64,000 nt of DNA from CAYRNY01 sp964425755 (GCA_964425755.1 CAYRNY010000009.1:1-64000); one strand, 5' to 3'. Positions 15,797-23,932 are shown, counted from the first letter of the stretch. Notes: generated by a model from the letters alone, not told the origin. Numbers and translations: made by a program.

Positions 15797-15808
15797 GAAC
15801 ATATGTTC
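15797..15808. promoter_or_regulatory. SOS-box-like palindrome GAACATATGTTC
   Basis: A perfect 12-bp palindrome with the GAAC-N4-GTTC pattern of Gram-positive/actinobacterial-type LexA boxes, in the intergenic region upstream of the LexA-like HTH gene on the minus strand. A TTGACC hexamer (15789-15794) directly precedes it on the plus strand. The link to LexA is inference from pattern match and the identity of the neighbour. Confidence 0.55.
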
Positions 15809-15924
15809 GTAGGTGTGATTATTCTAGCGGAACGGCGCAGGTGGATCAAGCGTTCCTGGAGCCGGGGCGCGTATTTGAACCGGATTCTAGCGCGGTGCAA
15901 ACCGGGCGGAAACGCGCGGGTAGT

Positions 15925-16488
15925 TTACGGCAGGCGCTCGACTTCGAAATCCTCGCCTGACTCGGCGCTCAGATCGACGGTGACCGTCTGCCCGCCCCAG
16001 CCGTCGACCAGGTCATGCGCGCGCACGGTGACCTGCGTCACGTCCGCCGGGATCACGATCCCGCTCTGGCTGCGCGTGAAGGGCTGCTCGTTTTCATGCG
16101 GGTGCAGCAGCACGCGGGTGAAGGGATCGTCGGGGTTCGGCAGCACGACCGTGCCATCCGGCAGCACGACATCCCACCCGTCCGCGTAATCGTCCCACCC
16201 GGTGTCAGGGTGGGCGACCGTGACGTGAAACGTCCAGGTCTCCGCGCCGGTTTGCACGGCGCGCACGTAGAGCACATCGGCATTTGCGGCGGATGACGGC
16301 ATGTCAGCTCCTTCGATCGCCTGGGTCGCTTCCTGGGGTGGGGCGACGGTAACCGGCACGGCGGTGATGGCCCGTGCCCCCGAACGTTGCGATTGCGCCG
16401 GCAGCAGCACGAATCCGGCCCCGACCAGCGCGGCGATCAGCAGCACGAGCATGACGCAGCCGGGGGAAGTCGGTGACTGTGGGGACAT
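15925..16488 (-). CDS. membrane-anchored extracytoplasmic protein, unknown function
   Basis: 187 residues. A single N-terminal helix (CVMLVLLIAALVGAGFVLLP, about 11-30) serves as signal anchor. A low-complexity linker and an exported beta-rich domain (about 68-187) follow, with DTGWDDYADGWDVVLPDGTV, HPHENEQPFTR and VTVRAHDLVDGWGG. The mixture of Asp, His and aromatic residues hints at metal or carbohydrate binding, but I recognise no family. The gene stands alone, with TAACCTCCTTTAT upstream (AAAGGAGG on its own strand), a good binding site. Confidence 0.7.
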   Translation of the reverse strand: MSPQSPTSPGCVMLVLLIAALVGAGFVLLPAQSQRSGARAITAVPVTVAPPQEATQAIEGADMPSSAANADVLYVRAVQTGAETWTFHVTVAHPDTGWDDYADGWDVVLPDGTVVLPNPDDPFTRVLLHPHENEQPFTRSQSGIVIPADVTQVTVRAHDLVDGWGGQTVTVDLSAESGEDFEVERLP

Positions 16489-16700
16489 AACGTAACCTCC
16501 TTTATCAGTCTGATAATCATCCCGATCTTAACGCGGGTGGGGGACGGGTTGCCCACTCAACGTTACGCAGTTACTCGAGAAAGGTTGTGTCCCGGTACGT
16601 GCGCATATGTTGGCACGCGCTCACCGCCGGGCAAAAAATGAACAGGGCACGCCCCACTGCGCGCCCCGTTCTGGCCCTTTCGCCCTCACTGGTACGAGAG

Positions 16701-18338
16701 CTACCCTTCCCTAGAGGGTGGGATGTCGTCATGCTGCGAATCACGGTGCGCGTGTGTCGCAGGGCTGGCGTGCGGCGTGTCGCTGCTGCCCGTGTCCGGT
16801 TGGCTTGCCTCTGCGCCGGGCGGGTGATCTTGCTGCCAGGTTGCCACGGCTTCGAGCGCCTCGGTCGTGTTGATGCGTTTGAGTGTTTCTGCTGCGGCCC
16901 AGCCCGCCTGCCAGTCGCGCGAGTGAAGTGTCTCGACCAGCACGGGCACTGCTGGCGCGCCGATCGCTTGCAGGGCGGCGGCGGCTCCCCAGCGGGCGTC
17001 CCAGTCGCGCGCGCCGAGCGTCCTGATCAGCGGCTCAATCGCCGGTTCCCTGATCTCTGCCAGCGCCTGGACTGCGGCGTGGCGCACGTATTCATCGGGT
17101 TCGTAGAGTTTGGCGATCAGGCCGGGCACCGCCGGGGCACCGATCTCCCACAGCGCCTGGGCCGCGGCCCAGCGCGTGCGCCATTCGCGGTCATGCAGCA
17201 GCTTGAGCAACGCGTCCAGCGCGGACGGGTGCCCGATCTGGCCCAGCGCCCACGCCGCTGAGATGCGCACGTCCTTGTCGCTATCCGACAGCAGCGCGAG
17301 CAGGTCGGGCACGGCGCTCTCGCTGCCGAGCTTGCCCAGCGCGTCGGCGGCCTGGCTGCGCACGCCTGGTTCGGGGTCGCGTAATGCGCTTGCCAGGGCG
17401 GGGATCGCGTCGGTGTCGCCAAACTCCCCCAGCAGGTCCACGATCACCAGCCGCAGGCGCGCGTCGTCGTCGCTCAGTGCGTCGATCAGCACCCGGATTC
17501 CCGCCGGCCCGATCTCGCGGATCGCGTCGACCACGACGCGGTTTGGGCCGCTGCTTCCGAACGGTCCGGGGCGGGACTGGCGCAGCGTTTCCAGCAGCGC
17601 GGGCAGTGCGGCGGCGGCTTTGAGCTTTGCCAGCGTGGAAGCGGCGGCTTCGCGCACGCGCCAATCGTCGTTGCGCAGCAGCTTGATCAACGCCGGGATC
17701 GTGCTGCGATCGTTCAGCTCGCCCAGGCGGTGCGCGGCGTGCGCGCGCTGGTCGCGGTCATCGCTTTCCAGCGCTTCGAGCAATTTGTGGGGTTGTTCCA
17801 TCTTGCTATCGATCATGGGCGGAAACGGCTTGCTGTCGCGCTGCGCGGCCCGCGATCGCCGTGCGCGCTCGATCGGGGACAGCCGGTCCCGTTCCCAGGG
17901 GGGAACCGTGCCCGACCGCGACGCGTAGCGGCGTCCGCGCGGGTCGTTGTCTTCGTCGTGGGCTTCATGGATGATGCGCAGCAGCTTACCCCAGGGCGGC
18001 GCGCCCGTTTCGGTGAAGTCGACGCGCGTCAGAATCCTTTGGCGCGGGTGCAAGGGGGCCTGCTTGTAGATCACGGGGATCACGGGGATGTCTGTGCCCA
18101 GGGCGAACGTCCACTCGTAGTTGACTTGCTCGGATGCCCGCGCCGCCGGGGAAATGATCACCAGCAAGGCGAAGGCATCGCGGATCGCCTGGTCGATCGA
18201 TTCGCGCCACCTGATGTGTTCCGCGCGTACCCGTTCGTGATCCATCCAGACTCGAAACCCGGCGTCTTCGATCTGGCGCATCACACGTGCTGCGAAATCG
18301 CTGTCGTCGCGATGGTACGCAATGTAGATGTGACTCAT
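16701..18338 (-). CDS. TIR-domain protein with long HEAT-repeat array
   Basis: 545 residues. An N-terminal TIR domain (about 1-135; MSHIYIAYHRDDSDFAARVM, then FRVWMDHERV and SEQVNYEWTFAL) contains Glu75 in the NYEW motif, the position of the NAD-cleaving glutamate in bacterial TIR enzymes. A charged linker and about ten HEAT/PBS-lyase-like repeats (about 185-500; repeated AVPxLLxxLxDxDxxVRxxAAxALGxIG) follow, forming a sensor or scaffold. The start is set by AAGGAG 11 bases before the ATG at 18338. Bacterial TIR proteins often act as abortive anti-phage NADases or make NAD-derived signals. This gene lies between prophage blocks, so phage defence cargo is a reasonable hypothesis but is not shown. 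Confidence 0.85.
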   Translation of the reverse strand: MSHIYIAYHRDDSDFAARVMRQIEDAGFRVWMDHERVRAEHIRWRESIDQAIRDAFALLVIISPAARASEQVNYEWTFALGTDIPVIPVIYKQAPLHPRQRILTRVDFTETGAPPWGKLLRIIHEAHDEDNDPRGRRYASRSGTVPPWERDRLSPIERARRSRAAQRDSKPFPPMIDSKMEQPHKLLEALESDDRDQRAHAAHRLGELNDRSTIPALIKLLRNDDWRVREAAASTLAKLKAAAALPALLETLRQSRPGPFGSSGPNRVVVDAIREIGPAGIRVLIDALSDDDARLRLVIVDLLGEFGDTDAIPALASALRDPEPGVRSQAADALGKLGSESAVPDLLALLSDSDKDVRISAAWALGQIGHPSALDALLKLLHDREWRTRWAAAQALWEIGAPAVPGLIAKLYEPDEYVRHAAVQALAEIREPAIEPLIRTLGARDWDARWGAAAALQAIGAPAVPVLVETLHSRDWQAGWAAAETLKRINTTEALEAVATWQQDHPPGAEASQPDTGSSDTPHASPATHAHRDSQHDDIPPSREG

Positions 18339-18768
18339 ACTGCTGAACGCTCCTTGGTCACCTGCTCGTGGCTTCTGGACAACCACGTGAAGACATGTGC
18401 TGGCAATCAGCGGTGCACGATTTGAAGGCCGGCGACCCGGTTCCCGCTGGCCGGTACACGCCGGGTGAATTGCGTCCAGGCCGGTCGCCTGGCCCACACG
18501 TCGCCCTGTTGATGAGTGATGGATGATGCCCTAACGTACCTGGCAGCGCGTGGTGGAGACATTGTTCAGTATGTAAAGTATACCCTTCGCGGACGTGATT
18601 TTCAGCCCGAGATAATGGGGGGTATATCCGTAAATCGTCCACCGACTATAAGATTTTTACACTTTTCGGAACGGTACGGGAAGGCCCTGGTACTAAAGTG
18701 CTAGTGTGATGCTGGCCCGTTTACAAGTTTTTGGTAGATTTTTGTACAATCTTAACAAGTGTGCGCCG
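18339..18768. other. 430-bp intergenic region, AT-rich in its right half
   Basis: No coding frame of note. The left half contains the upstream sequence of the TIR-HEAT gene. The right half (about 18540-18760) is clearly lower in GC, with runs such as TTTTTGGTAG. A poor promoter-like pair reads rightwards (TTTACA 18720-18725, TACAAT 18745-18750, spacing 19), but there is no gene for it. No repeat or RNA structure seen. Confidence 0.5.
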
Positions 18769-19128
18769 TTATGGAGTCGAGTCACACCACTCCGCGAGTG
18801 CTTGCCGCGCGCTGGAGATGTCCAAGCGCCGCAGGGCGGAAGCCGCCGCTCGCTGCACGGCGGGGTCGGGGTCGCGCAGCCCGCGCGCGAGTCCGGGCAC
18901 CACCTGCGCGGCGACCGGGACCTTCGGCTCGGTCCCGATGCGGTGCAGCGCGGTGATCACGCGGCGGCGCACGTCGGGGCGCGGGTCGTCGAGCGTCTCG
19001 AACAGGCGGCGGATCGCGACCGGGTTGCCGATCTTGCCCAGCCCTTCCGCCGCGACAATGCGCACGTACACGTCGTCGGAATCCAGCGCGCGCAGCAGGC
19101 CGGGCACCGCGTTGGGATCAAGTGGCAT
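18769..19128 (-). CDS. small HEAT-repeat protein
   Basis: 119 residues forming about three HEAT/PBS-lyase-like repeats from end to end: VPGLLRALDSDDVYVRIVAA, AIRRLFETLDDPRPDVRRRV and VPGLARGLRDPDPAVQRAAA. Such small HEAT proteins bind other proteins. The start ATG at 19128 lies 4 bases after the Uma2 remnant ends, so they are in one transcript. It resembles the HEAT part of the TIR-HEAT protein to its left and could have arisen from it by duplication. Confidence 0.7.
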   Translation of the reverse strand: MPLDPNAVPGLLRALDSDDVYVRIVAAEGLGKIGNPVAIRRLFETLDDPRPDVRRRVITALHRIGTEPKVPVAAQVVPGLARGLRDPDPAVQRAAASALRRLDISSARQALAEWCDSTP

Positions 19129-19132
19129 GGGG

Positions 19133-19417
19133 TTATTCGTCCTCTTGGGCAGAGAAGATGTCGCGCACGGCGATTTGCAGGCCGGGCAGCGCGTCGCCGC
19201 CGTCCAGCGTGTCGTTGGTGGTCAGCACCCTGACCGGCGCGCCGGGCGCGTAGACTTCAACGGTTTGCGTGCCGGGTTCCACGATCCACACGACAACCTT
19301 CCCCCCGACGTATTCAAACAGCCGTTCAGCGTATTCCGGCTGCGCGATGAGCTGCTCGAACTGGTCTACGGTGATGTGATCCCGGGTTCCTGTCACCAAT
19401 CTGTGCACCCTCGTCAA
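19133..19417 (-). pseudogene. Uma2-family nuclease with internal deletion
   Basis: Uma2 (DUF820) proteins are PD-(D/E)XK-like nucleases of about 190 residues. This 94-residue frame keeps the N-terminus (ITVDQFEQLIAQPEYAERLF, EYVGGKV) and then jumps to the C-terminal part (VVWIVEPGTQTVEVYAPG, then LDGGDALPGLQIAVRDIF). About 90 residues holding the catalytic core are absent, apparently by an in-frame internal deletion at GGKV/VVW. It should have no nuclease activity. It shares a transcript with the downstream HEAT gene. The start at 19417 is an ATG without a clear binding site. Confidence 0.65.
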
Positions 19418-19484
19418 GCTGTGCGATCGTGGCTGACTCTATTGTAACGCATTTGGGCGGCTGAGGCGGGAATTTGCCACAAAC

Positions 19485-19518
19485 ACCAGCGCCGGCCCTT
19501 CGCGGAACCGGCGCCGGT
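19485..19518 (-). terminator. hairpin downstream of the portal gene
   Basis: On the minus strand ACCGGCGCCGG (19508-19518) pairs with CCGGCGCTGGT (19485-19495) with one G-T pair, followed by GTTTGTG. It lies 36 bases after the portal stop codon and should end the terminase-portal transcript. Confidence 0.5.
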
Positions 19519-19553
19519 TGGTATGCGTCACCTTGCGTTGTGCTGGAATGTGC

Positions 19554-20777
19554 TCAGCCCGTGCCGGTGTCGCCCTGCGGCAGCGGCCCCAAACCGAAGT
19601 ACCGCGCCCGCAGCTCGTCCACCGTCAGCACGCCTTTCGCTGCCTGCAGTTCGCGCAGCATACTTGCGCGGTCTTGCGGGCGGATATCCTCGAAGTGACC
19701 GGTCAGCCCTGCGCCGTAAAACGGCAGCAGGTCGGTCGTGATCTTCTCCGCGATGCGCACCAGCTTCGGCCACAGCGTGCGCTCGATGAACACGCGCTCG
19801 CCGACCAGGGCGTTTGCTTCGGTAGCATTCTCGCTGAACATGCCCACCGGAATGCCGAAGATCTGGAAGATCTCCTCGCGGTTGAAGCGCCGCGCGTTCA
19901 GGAAGTCCATGTCCTGCTGCGACAACCCGACCCCGTGCCACTCGACCGCCGCGCCGCGCAGGAACGCGGTTTTGCGCTCCCGCCCGCCATAGGACGCGCG
20001 CCACTCGCGCTTGATGCGCTCAAAGTCGGCATCGCTGATCCGCTCGCGGATCGCCACGATCCCCGCCGGGACCGCGTAACCCTCGCTGAAGTGCCGCCGG
20101 TTCCAGTCCGCCATCGCGCGGTCGGATTCCACCGCCAGCCGCGCCGCTTCGAGCGCGCTCAGGCCGTAGTAGTCGTTGGCGGGATGCCAGCGCCGGAAGT
20201 GGACCACTTCGGCAGCATCCAGCGGGACGTCGCGCCCGTTGACCGTGTAGACGTAGCCGCGCACGCCGCGCTGCGCGTCCGGCACGACCTGCACGCGGTC
20301 CGGGCGCAGGGGCCAGAGTTCCTGGGGCGTGCCGCCGGGTTCGCCGGCCAGGAACCAGTACGCGTTGCCGTGAATCTCCAGGTGGCCCACCGTCGCCTCG
20401 ATCAGCTCGAATCGGCTCAGCAGCGGGTTGGGGTTGCGCAGCAGGCGCACGAACGGGTGGTCCGGCTGCGCGACCTCGCCCCCGCCTGGCGGCGGGACCT
20501 CGCCCGCGCGTGCAGACGTCCGGACGTGAAACGGCACCAGCGCCGCTGCTTCCGCGATGCGGTTCACTGCGACATAGACCCAGGGCGAGGCCATGTACAC
20601 CCCGGCGTATTTGGCACCCTCGCCCCAGGCCGGGGCGCTGGCTGGCAGCAGCGGATCCCCGGCGGGTTCTGCTGCCTCGATGCGGTGGATCACGCTGGCG
20701 GGCCGCCACTTGACGTAGCCCAGCCGTTTGAGCGCACGCTCGATCAACGACGGCGTGCTGGAGGTTGTCATCGTCAT
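19554..20777 (-). CDS. phage portal protein (HK97 family)
   Basis: The portal forms the dodecameric channel for DNA packaging at one capsid vertex. The 407 residues are of normal length. Diagnostic stretches include VYMASPWVYVAVNRIAEAAA (about 58-77), HLEIHGNAYWFLAGEPGG, EVVHFRRWHPANDYYGLSAL, KREWRASYGGRERKTAFLRG, FNREEIFQIFGIPVGMF and ERVFIERTLWPKLVRIAEKI. The ATG at 20777 with AAGGATGC upstream is preferred over the earlier ATG at 20870. It follows the large terminase by 47 bases. The protease and capsid genes that should come next are missing here. The capsid end is 10 kb away on the other strand. Confidence 0.9.
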   Translation of the reverse strand: MTMTTSSTPSLIERALKRLGYVKWRPASVIHRIEAAEPAGDPLLPASAPAWGEGAKYAGVYMASPWVYVAVNRIAEAAALVPFHVRTSARAGEVPPPGGGEVAQPDHPFVRLLRNPNPLLSRFELIEATVGHLEIHGNAYWFLAGEPGGTPQELWPLRPDRVQVVPDAQRGVRGYVYTVNGRDVPLDAAEVVHFRRWHPANDYYGLSALEAARLAVESDRAMADWNRRHFSEGYAVPAGIVAIRERISDADFERIKREWRASYGGRERKTAFLRGAAVEWHGVGLSQQDMDFLNARRFNREEIFQIFGIPVGMFSENATEANALVGERVFIERTLWPKLVRIAEKITTDLLPFYGAGLTGHFEDIRPQDRASMLRELQAAKGVLTVDELRARYFGLGPLPQGDTGTG

Positions 20778-20824
20778 GTTGCATCCTTTGCACGGGCGAG
20801 TCGTGAATCGCCCTTCCAACAGCG

Positions 20825-22030
20825 TTACACAAATGAGATATCGGTGCTGCCGTGCGCCGCGCCGTGCCACGCCAGCGCGACCGCGATCACCGTGTCGTCG
20901 TGACCGCCCGGCGGTGCGCTGTAACGAAAGCGTCCCGATGGCAGGCGTTCGAGCGTGTACGCCTGCAGCTCTTCGAGCAGCACCGGGTCGCGCAGCAGGG
21001 CGATCTGCCCGCGCTCGATCGCCAGCGCCAGCCCTTCGATCAGCGGCCCCTTGCTGCGCGCCGTCGTCTGGAACGCAGTCACCGATAGCCCGTCCGCGTG
21101 CAGCGCCTCGATGTTCGGGCCGCCGATGCTGTTCGCCTCAGCCCAGATCGTCCCCGGCTGCCAGCGCTCCGCCAGCGCCTTGAGCCGCCCCCGCTGCAGC
21201 GACCAGCCGATCGCGTTGAATCGGTCCAGCGCGACCAGCCGCCCGGAGACGCACTCCAGCACCGCGATCGCGGTGTAGTCGTCACTGCGCCCCCAGTCCA
21301 CGCCGAAGACGTACTGCCCGCCCGGTTGTGGTTCCTCGCCCGGCTCGACCGTCGCTGCCTCCTCGACGCCCCGGAACACGCCCCCCGCGTCCGCCAGGAA
21401 CTCCGCGAGATATTCCTGCCGGAACACGCGCTCCGGCAGCAGCGCGCGCTGCGCCTCGATCTCCGCCGGGTCGATCAGCGGGTTGGCCGTCGTCGGGAAG
21501 CGCCAGCTCTGCCAGTCGGTATGCCCGGATTGCTGGCCCAGCATGTACAGGCCCCAGAACCAGTTGCGCCCGCGCGGTGTGCTCAGGAACAACGCCTCGC
21601 CGCGCCGGTCGGCCAGTGCGGGCCGGATCGCGGCGTGCCACACGTCGGGGTGTAGATAGGCGGCCTCGTCCAGCACGGCGAGGTCAAGCCCCGACCCGCG
21701 CAGAGCATCCGGGATGTGCCCGCTCTGCACGCGGATCACGCCGCCGCCGTGCAGCGTGACGCGGCGCATGGTTTCGTTCTTTTCGGCGATCGCGCCGTCA
21801 AGCGTGTGCTTCAGGCTGCGCCAGACGTCGTCCGCCATGCGAAACGACGGGCTGACCCACCAGCACACACGCCCGGTCAGCGCGCGCTCAACCAACAGGA
21901 TCTTCCCCGTCTCGGTCTTCCCGAAGCGGCGACCGCAACTCACCACCTTGAACCGCGCCGGATGTTCGAGGATGGCGATCTGCCCAGGGTGCGGCTGCAT
22001 AAGGCTGGCCCGCCGGATTGACGTATTCAA
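20825..22030 (-). CDS. phage terminase large subunit
   Basis: DNA-packaging motor with ATPase and nuclease domains, 401 residues. Walker A is SCGRRFGKT (about 33-41), Walker B LDLAVLDEAA (about 128-137), and the coupling motif LFLSTPRGRN. The RNase H-like nuclease domain carries YVFGVDWGRSDDYTAIAVLE (first Asp about 246), a middle acidic residue near TIWAEANSIGGPN and GGHDDTVIAVALA near the end. TTG at 22030 has AAGGTGA 8 bases upstream and is preferred. An ATG at 22000 is the alternative. The gene overlaps the small-terminase frame by up to 143 bases. Confidence 0.92.
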   Translation of the reverse strand: MNTSIRRASLMQPHPGQIAILEHPARFKVVSCGRRFGKTETGKILLVERALTGRVCWWVSPSFRMADDVWRSLKHTLDGAIAEKNETMRRVTLHGGGVIRVQSGHIPDALRGSGLDLAVLDEAAYLHPDVWHAAIRPALADRRGEALFLSTPRGRNWFWGLYMLGQQSGHTDWQSWRFPTTANPLIDPAEIEAQRALLPERVFRQEYLAEFLADAGGVFRGVEEAATVEPGEEPQPGGQYVFGVDWGRSDDYTAIAVLECVSGRLVALDRFNAIGWSLQRGRLKALAERWQPGTIWAEANSIGGPNIEALHADGLSVTAFQTTARSKGPLIEGLALAIERGQIALLRDPVLLEELQAYTLERLPSGRFRYSAPPGGHDDTVIAVALAWHGAAHGSTDISFV

Positions 22031-22403
22031 GGCGTATCACCTTCTCCGTTGCTTGGTCGTCCTCGTGCGTGCGCCGGATCACGCCGGCCCGGTTCAACAC
22101 GTCTCGCGCCGCCTGTACCGCGACGCGGTCGTTGTCGTTGTCCAGCGCGCGCCGCAGCGCGTTGATCGCGTCCGGCGTCAGCGCGTCGAGTTGGGCCAGC
22201 GCCTCCCGCAGCCGCCCGTTTTCCTTCATGCACGCCAGCACCACCTGAAAATCCTCGCTTGCCTGCCACCGCGCCAGCGTGCGCGGCAGCACCCGCACCG
22301 CCTGCGCGACGTCCGCTTCCGGCGATCCGCGCGCCAGCAGCCGGATCGCGCGGCACACGCGCTCCGCTACCGGCGGGCGCTCGCGCCCCGTTGCGTTGCT
22401 CAT
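21888..22403 (-). CDS. phage terminase small subunit-like protein
   Basis: 171 residues. A predicted helix-turn-helix near the N-terminus (LARGSPEADVAQAVRVLPRT, LARWQASEDF, about 20-50) is followed by a helical region (LDALTPDAINALRRALDNDN, then AVQAARDVLNRAGV) typical of terminase small subunits, which recognise the packaging site and load the large subunit. The start ATG at 22403 has GGGAGAT upstream. The last 45 residues run inside the large-terminase gene in another frame and look like random sequence, so an ancestral stop may have been lost. Confidence 0.7.
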   Translation of the reverse strand: MSNATGRERPPVAERVCRAIRLLARGSPEADVAQAVRVLPRTLARWQASEDFQVVLACMKENGRLREALAQLDALTPDAINALRRALDNDNDRVAVQAARDVLNRAGVIRRTHEDDQATEKVIRLEYVNPAGQPYAAAPWADRHPRTSGAVQGGELRSPLREDRDGEDPVG

Positions 22404-22687
22404 CGGCTTATCTCCCCACCACCTGGCCCGTCCAACGATGCGTAAAGCAGCCCGCACAGGACTCGCCATCCGGCTGCAAGCGGCTGTCCGTCCCACCAAA
22501 ACCCCCACGTGTGCATTTGCGGACCCGCGCCCATGAAGGCTGCTTACGTTGGTTATTATAGCACAGATGTTCTAATCCGTAATCCGAGTTAAGTGCGAAC
22601 TTTTGGGTCGCTATCGCGCGCCGCGATTCGCGGTATGATCGGCGCAGAGGGTAATGCACGACTGCTAGAACCGGAGAAAGGCCCGCG

Positions 22688-23425
22688 ATGCCCGATCAGC
22701 TTGTCTTGCTGCGGCACGGCGAGAGCGAGTGGAACCACGCCAACCGTTTCACCGGCTGGACCGACGTGGACCTGAACCCGGCGGGAATCGCGCAGGCGCG
22801 GCAGGCCGGGCAGTGGCTGCGCGAAGCCGGGCTCACGTTCGACGTGGCCTATACGTCGGTGCTGAAACGCGCGATCCGCACGCTGTGGATCGTGCTGGAC
22901 GAACTCGACCGGCTGTGGCTGCCGGTGATCCCTACCTGGCGGCTCAACGAGCGGCATTACGGCGCGTTGCAGGGCGAGAATAAAGCCGCTGCCGCCGCGC
23001 GCCTGGGCCGTGACCGTGTGCGCCAGTGGCGGCGCAGCTTTGACGTGCCCCCACCGCCGCTGGCACTTGACGATCCGCGCCACCCACGCTTTGACCCGCG
23101 ATACGCCCGCGTCGACCCGGCGCTGTTGCCGGACTCCGAATCGCTGCGCGACACGCTGGCGCGCGTGCTGCCGTGCTGGCACGCGGATATCGTGCCGCGC
23201 CTGCAAGCGGGCGAGCGGGTGCTGGTCGTGGCGCACGGCAACAGCCTGCGCGCGCTGGTGACCTACCTGGAACGTATCGCCCCGCCCGACGTGCCTGGCC
23301 TGCACATCCCGAACGGCATCCCCCGCGTGTACGATCTCGACTCCACGCTGGGCGTGATCCGCTGGCGCTACCTGGGCGATCGCGCCGCGATCCCGGACAT
23401 GCCGCCCGATCACACCGACAGCTAG
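22688..23425 (+). CDS. gpmA: 2,3-bisphosphoglycerate-dependent phosphoglycerate mutase
   Basis: Glycolytic enzyme interconverting 3- and 2-phosphoglycerate. 245 residues, the normal length for dPGM. Catalytic His10 lies in LLRHGESEWN, followed by FTGWTDVDLNPAGIAQA, SVLKRAIRTLW, the proton donor Glu in LNERHYGALQG, and the second His in VVAHGNSLRAL. First chromosomal housekeeping gene right of the prophage, transcribed away from it. GAGAAAGG (22674-22681) precedes the ATG at 22688. Confidence 0.95.
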   Translation: MPDQLVLLRHGESEWNHANRFTGWTDVDLNPAGIAQARQAGQWLREAGLTFDVAYTSVLKRAIRTLWIVLDELDRLWLPVIPTWRLNERHYGALQGENKAAAAARLGRDRVRQWRRSFDVPPPPLALDDPRHPRFDPRYARVDPALLPDSESLRDTLARVLPCWHADIVPRLQAGERVLVVAHGNSLRALVTYLERIAPPDVPGLHIPNGIPRVYDLDSTLGVIRWRYLGDRAAIPDMPPDHTDS

Positions 23426-23447
23426 CCCGGCCCCAAACAAAAAAAAT

Positions 23448-23474
23448 CCCCGGCAGCACGCGCTGCACAGGGGG
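23448..23474 (-). terminator. intrinsic terminator of the OB-fold gene
   Basis: On the minus strand CCCC-TGT-GCAGC, loop GCGT, GCTGC-C-GGGG is followed by ATTTTTTTTG (23438-23447 region on the plus strand is A-rich). A classic GC stem plus eight Ts. It lies between two convergent genes. Confidence 0.8.
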
Positions 23475-23510
23475 TGTGTCGCTTATCGCGCAGGTAGCGC
23501 AGTTCGCGCG

Positions 23511-23894
23511 CTAACCGGCGTCCGGGCGCAGCAGGGGCCGGAACTTCGGCCCGTAGACGATGATGCCGCGCTCGCCATCCGTGCGCAGTTTGCGCACCAC
23601 CATCTCGACGCGCATCCCGATCGCCGGCTCGCCGTCCAGGTCGGTCAGTTGGGCCGTGACCGTCGGGCCTTCGTCCAACTGCACCAGCGCCAGCACATAC
23701 GGCGCGAAGGGTGTGAACTCCTCCGCTGCGGTCGCCACCGTTGTGTAGCTGATCACCGTGCCTGTGCCGGAGAGCGCGAACAGGTCCGCTTCGCCCGCTT
23801 CGTTCATTGGCTGCGGCGCGTGGTGCTGTTCCCAGTACGCCAACTGGTGCTGGATGCGCTCTTGATAGCTCTTCGTAGCGTGTGTGGTCGGCAT
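23511..23894 (-). CDS. DUF35-type OB-fold protein without the zinc ribbon
   Basis: 127 residues. The C-terminal OB fold of the DUF35/ChsH2 family is clear: GTGTVISYTTVATAAEEFTP, PYVLALVQLDEGPTVTAQLT, DGEPAIGMRVEMVVRKLRTD, ending IIVYGPKFRPL. Family members normally carry an N-terminal CxxC-CxxC rubredoxin-like zinc ribbon and assist acyl-CoA thiolases. Here that ribbon is replaced by a helical segment (SYQERIQHQLAYWEQHH) and no partner thiolase is near. The start at 23894 is preferred over 23930 because GAGG precedes it. Confidence 0.75.
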   Translation of the reverse strand: MPTTHATKSYQERIQHQLAYWEQHHAPQPMNEAGEADLFALSGTGTVISYTTVATAAEEFTPFAPYVLALVQLDEGPTVTAQLTDLDGEPAIGMRVEMVVRKLRTDGERGIIVYGPKFRPLLRPDAG

Positions 23895-23932
23895 CGGATC
23901 GATATCCTCAGTCGTTGGGTGTACCGGCACGC

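Noticed and set aside
18720..18750. Promoter-like TTTACA/TACAAT pair
   Set aside because: The spacing of 19 bases is poor and it would transcribe the antisense strand of the HEAT gene only.
19518..20903. 461-codon plus-strand open frame over the portal gene
   Set aside because: Shadow of the portal gene, which has clear family motifs on the minus strand.
22440..22540. Possible third copy of the structured RNA element on the minus strand (AGCCGCTTGCAGCCGG with GGTGGG)
   Set aside because: Only short pieces match, the P2 hairpin and TTGTTA loop are absent and an extra insertion is needed, so chance resemblance is more likely.
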